A stretch of DNA of 64,000 bases from Beverwykella pulmonaria (lineage: Eukaryota > Ascomycota > Dothideomycetes > Pleosporales > Melanommataceae): contig BCHH01000001.1 of the NCBI GenBank assembly GCA_001599595.1, positions 4,717,818 to 4,781,817 of the forward strand. Direction: 5' to 3'. Position 1 is the stretch's first letter, and the number at the start of each line of letters is the position of its first letter. Shown here one piece after another: positions 22,275 to 33,413 of the stretch. A program made the position numbers and the translations under genes. The notes below the pieces were generated by a model. That model searched no databases. It was not told where the DNA came from and saw only the letters and a list, made by a program, of their open reading frames with translations.

Positions 22275-25191
22275 ATGGAAAAGGACCATTCCGAGGGGTT
22301 GCCCACCTACACCGATGCTGTCCGGCCATGGATCGACCGCCCCCGAAAACGCAGAACATTCCGATTCCTTGCAATCGCATTCTTAACCTACTTCGCCTTC
22401 TCCACGTACAAGATCGCAAGCAACACAAAAAGGCCTGCGACAACACTGTCCATTGAGAAATTGCGCGAAGATCATTCCACCTGCGCGAGCTTACGCCGCA
22501 TCCCCGTGGAGTCTACTTCGACACGTGATTACAACAAGCGCTGGGTCAATGGCACGAAGCCTCTGCTCATCCGTAATGCAACGGTCTGGACTGGCGAGCC
22601 GGCGGCTGGTACGTCAAAAGAAGATGCACGACTTGGGAAGGGATATGCTTGGATCTCTTCCGATATTTTCGTCGACCGCGGTCTCATCTTGAAGATCGGC
22701 AAGGACATTTCTACCAAAGCTATCCCCAAGGAGACCGAAATATTCGAAGCACATGGCCGCCAACTGACTGCCGGAATCGTGGATATGCACAGCCATGCCG
22801 GCTTAAGCAGCGTCGGTAATCTAGAAGACGACGTGAATGAGCTTTCAGGCGACATTACGCCTTACGTACAATCGCTCGACGGCTTGGACCCTCTACAGCC
22901 TGAAATCCAGTTCATCAAGAGTGGTGGTGTAACCACGAGTCTCATTCTCCCCGGGAGCGGGAATAACATGGGCGGTGAAGCTTTCGTGATCAAGCTTGCC
23001 GTGGGAAAGGAGAACGGACGTACGGAAATCAGCCAGCAGGATATGATTGCAGACCCGGACCGTAATTGGAGATATATGAAGATGGCCTGCGGCGAGAACC
23101 CGAAAAGAACGTACGGAAAGGTTGGAGAGCACGGCCCGTTCAGTCGGTTGGGCGAGTCGTGGGAGTTCCGTCACGCGCTGGAGCAAGCGAGGGAGTATGT
23201 CCAGTCGCAGAATGAGTGGTGTGCAGCTGCTGATGCAAATGGGGTGGAGAACATGGAGATGTATCTGCCGCAGAAGCTCCAGTGGGAGTCACTCGGCGCT
23301 GTCTTGCGAGGACAGGTCAGGGTGAATACGCATTGCTACACTATTCCGGATCTTGAGGCGTTTGTGCGGCATACCAATGAGTTCAAGTTTCGGCTATACG
23401 CATTCCATCACGCTCATCAGACGTATTTGATCCCAGAGGTTCTCAAAAGAACCTGGGGTGGAACGCCTGCGGCAGCTTTGTTTGCGGATGAAAGTAAGTT
23501 AAGCAACTCTATATCTTGCATCGCATTCGTCTTTGCTTAAGCTGATGTGACATTTAGTGTACTACAAAGTCGAAGCATACACGGCCTCCGAGCAAGCCGG
23601 CAAAATCCTCTACGAGAACGGCATCACGCCCACCTACGTCAGCGACAACCCCGTTCTCAACTCGCAGCACGTCGTGTTCGAAGCAGCAAAAGCCTATGGA
23701 TATGGATTGCCCTACCACGCTGCATTAGCAGGCGTCACTTCCGCACCTGCTGAGCTCCTTGGACTAGGGCATCGCATTGGGAAGATTGTAGAGGGATTCG
23801 ACGCTGATATCGTTGTCTGGGACTCTGATCCGCTCTCTGCTGGCGCTACCCCTGTCCAAGTCTGGATCGACGGTGCGCCCTCGTTCAAAGATCCGGTTGA
23901 GTTGAAGAAACCTATTGCGCCTCCAATCACCCCAGATCAATCTCTTGGAAAGGATGTAGAGAGAAAAGAGATCAAGGGCAACGCCATCTTCACAGGGATC
24001 GCACACGTCAACCTTAACTCCATCTCGGAATCCTACAGCCCCTCATCAAACGCTGTAGCCATCATTATTAACGGAAAGATATCCTGCGTCGGCTCCTGCA
24101 CATCCGAATTAACAGCCCAAGATCCTTCAACGCCAATCTTCAATCTTACCAATGGCTACATATCGCCGCCCTTCACAGCCTTCGGCTCTTCTCTCGGTTT
24201 AGTCGAGATCGATGCCGAAGGCGATACGCAAGACGGCCGCCCTCCCGGCGACGGCATCACGCGAGCAGTCGATGGTCTTGCGTTCGGCGGCAAACAACTC
24301 ACCCGTGCTTTCGAGCACGGTGTTACCAACGCGATTACAGCTCCAAGCGTAGGCTCGATCGACGCAAAGGGTATCAGCACCGGGTTCAAGACGGGCGCAA
24401 AACATAAGCTCGAGAAGGGTGCGATATGGGACGAAGAGGTGGCTCTGCATTACGTACTAACTCTTGAGGCGAAGGATGACAAGACACCCAGCATGTCCAG
24501 CGCGATCAGCTCCCTCCGAAACAAGCTCCTCGCCGCTGTGGACGACCTCGCCAAGAATGACACGGGAGCTACGGCAAAGACCGATGCGTACGACGAGAAG
24601 GGTTATCTCAAACGCGTTGTGTCCGGCGCTTTACCTCTGGTACTCACAGCTCACAGCGCGGACACCATCGCTTCTATCATCACACTCAAAGAAGACATCG
24701 AAGCCGCAATTTCTACCTCTTCTTCGCCCCCCGAAGTCAACTTCATCATCCTTGGTGGGGCAGAGTCCCACCTGCTCGCTCCTCAGCTCGCCTCAGCAAA
24801 AATCGCCGTCGTACTAGCTCCTCTTTTACCACACGCGCAATCCTGGGATCAGCGCCGTGGGCTCACCGGCGCACCGCTGACTAATGGCACGGCTATCGAC
24901 GCGCTCCTTGCCGCTGGTGTGCTTGTTGGTATCGGAGTGGAGGAGGTATGGGAAACTAGGGATTTGGGGTTGGTGGCTGGTATCGCGTTTGCAAATTCGG
25001 GTGGAAAGTTGGGGTTCAAGGAGGCGTTGGATCTTGTGAGTGGAAATTTTGGGAAGATGCTGGGTTTGGAAAAGGATGAAGAGAAGGAGATGGAGAAAGA
25101 GGAGTGGGTGATTTGGGAGGGGTCTCCATTAGAAATTGGAGGGAGGGTGAGAGGGATCGGATGTGTGGAGAGTGCCTTCGTCTGGGAGTAG
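22275..25191 (+). CDS. Membrane-anchored amidohydrolase-family protein (often annotated carbohydrate esterase 9-like)
   Basis: Two exons, 22275..23493 and 23558..25191, with a 64-nt GTAAGT..TTTAG intron that splits a Met codon (DE-M-YYKVEAYT); 950 aa. A basic cytosolic head leads into one TM helix at about residues 29-46, giving a type II topology. The amidohydrolase part begins with LLIRNATVWTGE; metal ligands H172 and H174 lie in GIVDMHSHAG, and further His residues occur in VNTHCY and AFHHAHQTYLIPE. Exon 2 continues with HRIGKIVEGFDADIVVWDSDPL, the usual amidohydrolase closing strand. A second, weaker imidazolonepropionase-like unit follows (GNAIFTGI onward) without an obvious HxH. Substrate unknown; the fungal CE9 label rests on similarity to N-acetylglucosamine-6-phosphate deacetylase. 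Confidence 0.88.
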
Positions 25192-25361
25192 GTGGGTATT
25201 GAATAGATAGGTGTGGCAAGTGTATGTACATACTGCCGAATACCTAGTGTATATCATTTTTACGATTCACCACGCTCAATCCACACAACTCCTGTTTCGA
25301 CTCCGCCATTCCTTCCTAGAACGCCAAAGCCCACACACAGCCTTCTTGCACTATACCCATC

Positions 25362-26251
25362 CTACTTCTTCCCTTTCTTTGCCCAGGCGGCTTTTCGGTC
25401 CGCCGCCGGTGCCGTAAATTGCGTACTCAACCCTCCACGGCTCTTGACTTGCATCTTCTTATCTGCATCCTCGAGCTGCTTCAACTGCTCCTCCTCGCTC
25501 TGCAGCTTCCTCTCCAACTGCACCTCGAGCATATCTCTCCCCTTTCGCCTCCCCTTCAGCCCATTGTCATCCTTGTCGAAATACACGGCCCATCTCAATC
25601 CCTCTCTCCCCCAGGGCGTCGACTCGTCTTCATCTTCGCCGTCCCATTCGTCGATAGCCAAGAAGCCTTCCCAGCCGTCCAGCATCATGTGTGTTTCGTC
25701 GGATGTCCAGTCCCATTCCCCCACCATGTGTGTGATGGATGTGGAGCGATTCCCGTAGCGGAGCGCGTAGGTGGAATTGTCCATGTATATCCAGTTTAAC
25801 ATGGGCGGGTCGTCGGAGATGGTGCTCACGAGGCCGCGCTCGGGCGGGAAGCGATTGTCGTCGGGGTACTGTATGTAAAACCCCGAGAAAGCGTGAAGTG
25901 GAGGGTCGATTTTCTTCTCCTTATCTGGCGGGAGCGGAATCTTTCCATTTTCGGACCTGGGCACGATCCACACCTGCTCCCAGATTCCCATTAGCCGTAG
26001 ATTCGACGCTGCGTGAAAAACTGGGGGCGCACTCGGTCATGTCGCAATACGAGAATTCCGCCGTCCACCTCATCGGCAATCTCGTCATCTGCATCGCAAG
26101 AGACGTGCAGATTGAACTTGATCATTCGCGTTTCGTTGGCGGCTTCTTCGTTTTGCTTCTTTTGGTGCTCGACGCCTTCTGCGATGCCGGTCACGACGGG
26201 GATGGCGACTACGGAGCCGCCGAGGAAGAGGCCCAGGCCGAGTGCTGCCAT
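25362..26251 (-). CDS. Uncharacterised conserved fungal protein with N-terminal hydrophobic anchor
   Basis: Exon 1 is 26033..26251, the intron 25974..26032 (59 nt, GTGCGC..GCAG, CTAAT branch-like site), exon 2 25362..25973; 276 aa. Unspliced, exon 1 runs into a stop just after VLRHDR; splicing joins VLRHDR to VWIVPRSENGK and continues as GFYIQYPDD and LVSTISDDPPMLNWIYMD, a coherent globular domain. Residues 4-22 (LGLGLFLGGSVVAIPVV) form a signal anchor or TM segment. After a central domain rich in Trp (GEWDWTSDETHMMLDGW) the C-terminus is a charged coiled-coil-like stretch (QLERKLQSEEEQLKQLEDADKK). I do not know a function; similar-looking fungal proteins are annotated hypothetical. It converges on the amidohydrolase gene with 170 bp between the ends. 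Confidence 0.75.
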
Positions 26252-26816
26252 TATGGTGGTCGGGGAGAATGAAAGAGGTGAGCGGCGGGCGGAGAGCGCG
26301 TGGTGATGGGAAGGCGTGGCATCTTAGTTGACATGTTGATGACTGGAAGCTTGAGTTGACGTTCGAGGGTGGATGCGGGATGCGTCATTAGAGGGGTTTA
26401 GGGGGTTGACAGGGGTTGATTGATCGATTCCATGGTTTGGGTGTGGAGAGGCAACTCAGACCCCGACTGCAATATTTTTGCCATGCTAATTAGCACTTGT
26501 TTTTATATTTCTGAAACATATCTGACAGGAATGTTCTTTTAACACCGTTTTTGGTAGTCTTGTATCCTGAGAGAACAGTTACTCTGAAGGCAGAGAACGA
26601 TTCTTCCAAATGAAGGCATGAGATTGTCTATCTAATTAGTTCAGTGCTTGGATTGCACAGTTTGGTTTTCCTCGTCCTTGTTGTCAGATCAATTGATGGT
26701 TCCCAAAATCCGTCTCAATCAGCCTCTCCCATGGATTTAACGCGCTCGGACCACCGAAACTTTCCCAGATCTCCCGAAACCTAACCCCCATCAACCCGCC
26801 ACGGCACCATCCCAAC
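26252..26816. promoter_or_regulatory. Divergent intergenic region upstream of the F-box gene
   Basis: 565 bp between two divergent start codons. It becomes AT-rich around 26480-26660. No specific element is claimed. Confidence 0.45.
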
Positions 26817-27506
26817 ATGAAAACGCCCAAACGCTCACGAGTTCTGCGTATCAAGATATCCAATGGCTCTCCCTCTCCTACGAAACGCTCCACAGTACCG
26901 CCTCCACCTCCCAACGTCCAACGCCCACCCCCTGAGCCACTCGTCGTCTTCGAACTCCTCGAGCTCATCCTCCTCCACCTCCCAATGCGGGACCTCCTGC
27001 TTGCCCAACGCGTCTGCAGGCGCTGGGCCTCTGTAATACGGACCTCGCCTCCAATCCAACGCGCTCTATACTTCCTTCCCGCCCAAACTGCCACCGTCTC
27101 TACCTCTGGTCTCTGCCCTTCCGACCTGCGCGCGCTATTCACCCCGAACCCGCTCGTCGCCAAAGCCTTCGAGGACTGCATGTACATCGCCGGCATCCTC
27201 CTCGACTCGAAAGTCTGCATGGTCCCGCCGACGGCGAGCGAGAAGGGAATGGGACATACCGTTGGCGTTACACTGCATTCATTCCCACCTGGAAAGGGGT
27301 GGGAGAATAGATTTAGATACAAGGAGGCTAGTTGGAGGAAGATGTTGGTTATGCAGCCACCTGTGGAAATGGTCGCTGTCGAGGATAAGAGGATAGCGCC
27401 GGATTATGATGATTGCTTTTGCGAGTATGTAAAGAATCCGAAGGGGGCGCGGATGAGGGATGTGTTGGATTTGGAGGAGGCCAGCGTAGAGATAGGCGCC
27501 GCCTGA
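26817..27506 (+). CDS. F-box domain protein
   Basis: Intronless ORF of 229 aa. A basic, Pro-rich N-terminus of about 40 residues precedes an F-box at about 41-86 (FELLELILLHLPMRDLLLAQ followed by RVCRRWASVIRTSPPIQRALYF). F-box proteins bind Skp1 and present substrates to SCF ubiquitin ligases. The remainder has no LRR, WD40 or Kelch repeats, so the substrate module is a short fungal-type domain of unknown specificity. Such small single-domain F-box proteins are common in Pezizomycotina. ATG 26817 is the first in frame. Confidence 0.88.
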   Translation: MKTPKRSRVLRIKISNGSPSPTKRSTVPPPPPNVQRPPPEPLVVFELLELILLHLPMRDLLLAQRVCRRWASVIRTSPPIQRALYFLPAQTATVSTSGLCPSDLRALFTPNPLVAKAFEDCMYIAGILLDSKVCMVPPTASEKGMGHTVGVTLHSFPPGKGWENRFRYKEASWRKMLVMQPPVEMVAVEDKRIAPDYDDCFCEYVKNPKGARMRDVLDLEEASVEIGAA

Positions 27507-28042
27507 GACTTGTTTCAAATACGAAGACAAAACGATAAGAGGTGGGCAATGACCTGGTTGTCTCTCCCATACGGGCTTGTTGCATTTCGAGGCACAGGGC
27601 TGGAGGAGATATTCCCAAAATAAGTACACGCCGGCCTAACCTTGGAAGCTTGCAGCAACACAGTATAGGCACACAGCTTATATGCAACTGTAGAGGGACA
27701 GGCTGAATTGTACACCGCTCTCCTCTCTCAGCCAACCGGAGTTTTGCGATGAAAAACACGCCTGAGACCATGTCTTGGAGTCAACATCAGAGCGACAGAT
27801 CCTCCCACGCCATCGCTCAACGCTACTATAAAATCCTGTACATTGTTCACCACTCTCCGGGACTCGCAAGACCTGCGCACTGTGCAACCAATTGCTTCAA
27901 GGCCACGGTGAGCAGAGTGCATTGTTTAGTCTCGGGTCCCTTCCGTGTGCTAATACAATGCAACGGACTGAACAACGTCGTTCAGATATCATACATAAGC
28001 TCTCGTGTTCCCACACGTCAGTCACAACTTATCAACCGCTCC

Positions 28043-28909
28043 ATGTTTCGGAAGAAAGACCAAGTTAACAAGACAGTCTCAACTTCTGGTATGTCTTCCA
28101 CCAAGGTCATGAAACGCGCTTCTAAAACTCGACAGCGGGGGCACAGCGGCAGGACCCGCTCATCTCTCCATCGCGCAGTCGTGTCCGTCTTCGAAGAACA
28201 CAACCCTGGAGAACTAGAGCCCTTTCCAGACTTTGAAGACCTCGAGTTCCCTAGCTACGATGGGGATGCTATGCATGCTTATCACGCCCTCAGCGGTCTC
28301 CCTGCTCTCACCCAGCCTCCCCCTTTCACTCCACACTTAGCTCTGCTCTCTCCCTCCACCATCTTGTCCTTCGCCAACACCCCGATCTCCAATCCAGAGA
28401 CCTCAATCACCATCCACATCGAAGAAGCCCACCGCTTCCTGCTCGTCACACTCGAGTACGCAACCCACGAGTACGAAATCTCTCATCCTGCCCTATGTGA
28501 CCGCTACGGCCACACCTCGCCCTTCTACGACAGCATGAACGACTACCTTGTCCGCACCAATGCCCAGACACCCGGCCCGCTTCGCTGCATCCCTATCCAT
28601 CAATTATTCGAGGAGCTGACTGCATATCTGAAGATGACGGCGCTGGAGTACATTGCTGTGTGCTGGAAGGAGGAGTACAAGCGGATCCAGTTCCCCCAGA
28701 CGATTAAGTGGTTTCATCCGGCGTCAAGGATTAAGAAGCTTAGATGGAATATGGCATCTGTGGATGATACACTAGAAGAACTTATCAACACGAGTGTGAT
28801 AGTGTCGAGTGTCTGGAGAGTTTGGGAGGCGATGCTGGAGGACTTTGGTAGGATGTGCTACGCAGTGCATATGCGGAGATTCGACGCTGCAACTAGATTA
28901 AAGTCCTAG
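28043..28909 (+). CDS. Hypothetical protein, C-terminal globular region
   Basis: The open frame runs from 27749, but its first ~98 codons look non-coding; Met at 28043 or 28091 (MSSTKVMKRASKTRQ) is a more likely start. From 28043 the product is 288 aa: a basic N-terminus (KTRQRGHSGRTRSSLHRAV), a segment around EPFPDFEDLEFPSYDG, then a region with RFLLVTLEYATHEYEI, FYDSMNDYLVRTNAQTPGPL and alpha-helical C-terminal stretches containing CWKEEYKRIQFPQTIKWF. I recognise no domain. It follows the F-box gene in the same direction, and codon use is like its neighbours. Confidence is in the ORF being real, not in any function. Confidence 0.6.
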   Translation: MFRKKDQVNKTVSTSGMSSTKVMKRASKTRQRGHSGRTRSSLHRAVVSVFEEHNPGELEPFPDFEDLEFPSYDGDAMHAYHALSGLPALTQPPPFTPHLALLSPSTILSFANTPISNPETSITIHIEEAHRFLLVTLEYATHEYEISHPALCDRYGHTSPFYDSMNDYLVRTNAQTPGPLRCIPIHQLFEELTAYLKMTALEYIAVCWKEEYKRIQFPQTIKWFHPASRIKKLRWNMASVDDTLEELINTSVIVSSVWRVWEAMLEDFGRMCYAVHMRRFDAATRLKS

Positions 28910-29614
28910 AATGGTCGAAGTCGAGGTCGGACGCGTTGGAGCTGAGTATATAATCTGGAAAAGCTTCGTTGCTGTTGAACTTGAATTGATAATGTTGGAG
29001 GGGATGAGTTGGCACTGCGCACTACCTTCATCTCATTTCGCTTTCTAAAATTGGTAACGTCCCTACCTACGTGCCGAGACACCCTCCATGATGAGACATA
29101 TAAAGGGTACTTTAACTTCAAGCAACTCGATTTCTGCGTACCTGTTAATATTTGCTACAGCTCTGTATAAACCTCTAAGACCCCACCTACCTAAAAAAAA
29201 TACGTTCGCATTTTTGCCTTCACGCTTAAGTTTCAAAGAGCCTCTCTCCTATCGTTTGGCCCTATGGCTTCTTCCTCTCTCACCTCCTTCCCCTCGCATT
29301 CCCTCGGTCGAATCCAAGACTAGCTACGCACCTCTCCCGATCCAGCACTCACCGCATCACCGCTCCGCCTACCGGCTCCCCCAAAATCGCCAGTAGAATA
29401 ACGGTAATCACCCGCGCAGCTCCAGCCCAAGCAAAAGACGGCACAAAGAGGATAACTCCCTCCCTTGGCAAAGTGCGTCGCGCACTGGTAGCGTCATCTT
29501 GTCTAAGCGCACCATCTTGACCGCGACGGGTAGCACAAAGCGAACTTCCAGACCAAGTCGCCATTTTACAAAGCTGCAGATCGTCCGACCTTCCATTTCG
29601 CTCTCCGTGTAACT
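28910..29614. other. Intergenic region, no gene recognised
   Basis: About 700 bp leading into the AT-richer accessory stretch. Only overlapping short frames are seen, with no motif. It includes sequence immediately upstream of the small ORF at 29615. Confidence 0.45.
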
Positions 29615-29863
29615 ATGGCCCCAAAGCCATTGTCGGACGACGCCATGATACTCTTGGGGCGGTTAAGGGGGCGATTGGGCAGTGCTCTCAAGGATGGCTA
29701 CATTCCAGGAGGTATGGAGGACGCAGTTGAGCAGGGCCCTAATTTCCGTTTGTCCATATCCATGGTGCTTATTGACATAGAGACCTTCAATCGCGAGGAT
29801 AAGTATATATTAGCTAACTTTGAGCTTGTTGACACCTTACAACAAATAAAGAAGATATTCTAA
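29615..29863 (+). CDS. Small hypothetical protein, 82 aa
   Basis: Complete ORF with protein-like composition: a basic amphipathic start (ILLGRLRGRLGSALKDGY), a Gly/acidic turn (IPGGMEDAVEQG) and a hydrophobic second half with SISMVLIDIETFNREDKYIL. It has no signal peptide, Cys pattern or domain I recognise. The third-position AT bias rises towards the end, in keeping with its AT-rich surroundings. It could be the first exon of a larger, decayed gene because the sequence after the stop degenerates. Confidence 0.4.
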   Translation: MAPKPLSDDAMILLGRLRGRLGSALKDGYIPGGMEDAVEQGPNFRLSISMVLIDIETFNREDKYILANFELVDTLQQIKKIF

Positions 29864-31706
29864 GGCGCCACTCTTTGCACACAAGTCTGGAAGAGATGAG
29901 AATGTATAGTGCTTCAGCGTTATCTAGTCACTTATTAAGCTTGCCATCAAGCCTGACAGCAGGGACAAGTAGCAGGGACAAATAGCACCCTAAGAGCGTG
30001 TAAGTCTACCCTCCCAGTATACCATCGCCGCTAAACCCGCAGGCAATCCCAAAGTATAAACCCCTGTACATCTCCTGCATACCCGACCCCTCCACTCCAA
30101 GCAAAGGGCGCCATCTTTTCCACAAAACTAACTTCTGCTCTTTGTACTCGTACCTCAATCCACATTTCCGCGCACTATACAACTAGCTAGAGGATGTTAA
30201 TGCAATACACGTTTCTCATACTACAATCAACCTCACCTCGTGTGCTGTACTCTTTTTAGGGATTAATTTTAAGTCAGAGAATGGCGATCAGAAAGAGGCA
30301 GAGCTACATATGGGCATCTGGATGGCGAATAGTTTGCAGAAAAAGAAGAAGCTAGCAAGGAGAGTCTTCTTGGGAACTCTGGTACTAGAAAAAGGAGCCT
30401 GCATCTAATTATAGAGCCAGTTATAATTCAAACGAGACTCAATATCCCGATATCAATGCAGACAACCCCTCCGTCACAGCTCTCCTCAAACCCGCTCTCG
30501 CCATCATTGGCCACGAGCACAAAACTTGCTACGCCTATCCATCTTATGCCACTGGGGATATCACAATCCTCAGACGAGACGAAAAGTTCACAAACTTGTC
30601 AACCCGTTCTATTCGTGGTATCTTCAGACTCATTAGCTTTTATGCTACCATCTTGGACTATGGATATCGAGTAGAAATGGAGGTAGGACTCTCGGGTGAC
30701 TATTTTGAGAAGGTCATTAAGGAGGTTGGCAGAGGTATTTATCGATGAGGTAACGAAAGAGATCTGAAGCTGGTTCATGATATGAATTCATAAACGAAGA
30801 GTTTATCGGCCACCAACGTTCTTAAAGAACTTGTATTGGACAGTGTGGCAGGAGGGTGCCAAGAGGTTCGAGCACAGCCTCTCGCCCGATCAGAGGGAAG
30901 GGATTCAGAACCACGCACTCTTAAAGCTAGGGGTCCTAGGCACGCTTACGCAAGCCAACTGCTCCGCAGTTGCACCAGCGTTATATTTTTATAAAATAGC
31001 GTAGCTCTAAAATACTAGCTCAGTTTTCTCTATCTGCCACTAATTTGAAGCTTTAAGTAGACTCTGCATCAAGATGCTGGGGGCTAAGGATGCTTTTTCG
31101 CAACTTGAAGTATGTTTCCATCAGTAAGATAGTTTCTTTATTCAAGCTTTGAGATTTCCATTTGTGTACTAGGTTAGGTGTGCCGGTTAGCGTGGCTATG
31201 TACATGATTGGTATAATATCGTGATTTGGTCGATTACACTTTCCTACGTAGCGGTGATTCTTTCAGAGAAGCCGCGGCGAGCGAATGCACCTATATGTCA
31301 CGATGAGAGGAAGCAGTCAATCGTCTGATGGATAAAAGTGTATATAAGGAGTAAGAAAGCCGTCAAGAGCTGACTGCTCGCACGACGACTGTATATACCC
31401 ACGAAAGAGAGTTAGCTAGAATAAGACATATGGTAGAGATGTGCAACACGTGACACTATAAGCAGTGCCAAGGTGTATTTCAGCCTTGATAGGGCTGTGA
31501 TCTCTTGTAATTTATCAGGAACATCGCCCATCTTCATAACTCTCTATCTCACTTCTATTCTCCCTTTTACACTATTGTGTTTTACGTCCTTCACACCTCA
31601 GTGTGTCTAGTTCTCTTTCTCAAGTTTTCTTCCGCCTACCACCAAATCACCGTTCGTCTAACTTGGGACGAAGCTCAGCCGCTACTTCCAAATCAGCCTT
31701 ATCATC
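29864..31706. other. AT-rich region without a recognised gene
   Basis: About 1.8 kb with numerous stops in all frames and only one short frame (30456-30674) that looks even weakly coding. A promoter-like block with TATATAAG lies near 31340, but the sequence beyond it is not open. CT-rich sequence just before 31707 is probably the 5' leader of the next gene. Confidence 0.5.
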
Positions 31707-33413
31707 ATGGTCTTTCCATTCGGTATCTCGGTTTCGGACTTTATAAGCGGAATCAGGGTCTTCAAGGATGCCGTTGAAGCGCTCTCTGACACACGCGGTG
31801 CACGTGCTGATTACGCTGAACTATTCCGGTCGCTCGACTCGTTAGACAAGACGTTCGATGCGATTTCCCATTTTAACACATTAGCTCATTTTGAAGCTAT
31901 ATCCCCTGTATTTGAGGGCTGCAAGATATGCGTTACAAAATTCCTAGTTGATGTTGCAAAATTCAAGTCACTCGGTAATCAGAAGGCGGGTAAACAGACA
32001 CTTGCCGCCCAGTTTCGCCAGGTTCAGTGGGCGCTGTGCAAGAAGGAGGACGTGAGGAAATTTAGAGAACAGTTGGAGACACATATAAGCGCCTTAGAAA
32101 TGCTTTTGCTCACGTTCCAAGCGTATGGTTTTATCCGCTTTTCGCCACCATTGTTTCTTCTTATTGACTTTTACAGTAAATCACAAATACGACTAAAGAA
32201 TCAAGTTGACACTACGCACAAAAGCGTACAAGCAGTCGAGAGTAAAATCGATCAGTTCTGGGAAGTCCAGAAAGAGTCGAGACAAGAAATTTCGAGCGCG
32301 AATCGAGCCCAGGGCCAGCAGCTTTCGGTTATCAAGATCGGTATTGATTGTAGTAGCTCGGAGTTGAGAATGCAATCCACAGCATTGCAAAATATACAAG
32401 AAAGATTAAAGAAGTACGGTAGTAACTAATAACCCTACATATTCAATCATTCGTGAGTTGACAACCCCTTCAGCGGTCTATCAGCGGAAGAACAACATGC
32501 GATGTTCCGTCTCCTCCAGGATGCCTTGAAGCAGAAAGATCGATTAGAACAGCAAATGAAAGATTTGATGGCTCAGAACAACAGTCTCGAAACCCATATT
32601 CTCGAAATTAAAGCCTCTATCAAAACTCAGAACCAAGTTCCGCCGCAGGTACTTTTGCAACGACCCGTTGTCCTCTATGATGCTTTAGGACGAATAGCAC
32701 CATTTCACCTGGAATTCATCAGCTCGGTTGGGGCCTTTTTAGCTGTATTGAAAATACGGTTTAAAAATGTTGGCTTAAAAAAAGTAAGCTTCCTCGAGTT
32801 TGAACTTAGAGAACGAAAGCAGCAAAAACAAATTAATCTCCAGGCACCTTGGGAGACAGTTTTTATGGTATGGTACACCTCAACACTATTTACGTGCAAT
32901 ATATTGAGCTGACAAACATAGCCGGGACAGCACGTAGAAATGAGTATGTTGTTCCCAGACGATGGTCTTTCGCGAGGTTGCTGTCCTGGCTGTTCTGTCA
33001 CGGAGACCCGAGCATTCAAGGAAGGAGAACAAGTCAATTGGTAAATCCACTTAACATGATCCTATTATATGTTCAGACCACACTAATAATCCTTATACAG
33101 CTCAGAATGCCCAATGACTTATCGATGGACAAAGCGAGGAGCTGGGTTCTTGGGATTCAATGATTCATATATTACAAGCAGAAAAGACAAAGAGATACCT
33201 GAAAGAATTTCGTCATTTTGCCGCGTAGATGTGGTAGAGCCGGAAGAGAATGTGCCCAAAAACCCTTCCAATGGACATCAACGGGAAAGAGCATTGGAAG
33301 GTTATTGGTATTGTTGTGAATGTGGCGATGGTCCCTACGGTTTCTGGCAAAATTCGTGTCAAAAATGTTCTCATGGCAAATGCAATGTATGCAATTCTAG
33401 CGATCAGACATAG
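31707..33413 (+). CDS. STAND/HeLo-like N-terminal domain plus ubiquitin-like domain plus Cys-ribbon protein
   Basis: Five exons: 31707..32122, 32177..32413, 32474..32867, 32922..33040, 33101..33413. The summed length is 1479 nt, exactly 493 codons, and every junction is in frame (492 aa). Residues 1-140 (FPFGISVSDFISGIRVFKDA..., with QVQWALCKKEDVRKFREQL) match the N-terminal helical domain placed before NACHT or other modules in fungal STAND-type proteins, related to HeLo-like signalling domains. A coiled-coil-rich linker follows. A ubiquitin-like (ULD-type) domain begins at about 278 with RPVVLYDALGRIAPFHLEFI. Then come a CPGC pair and CSECPMTYRW, and a C-terminal ribbon with Cys at 460, 461, 463, 475, 478, 483 and 486. 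Intron 1 is 54 nt without a stop, so retention would stay in frame. Function unknown; the family is abundant and lineage-specific. It sits alone as an intact gene in a decayed stretch. Confidence 0.82.

Noticed and set aside
25991..25993. TAATG stop/start overlap suggesting two coupled genes
   Set aside because: Eukaryotic context; a 59-nt intron with good ends joins the frames and restores a continuous domain.
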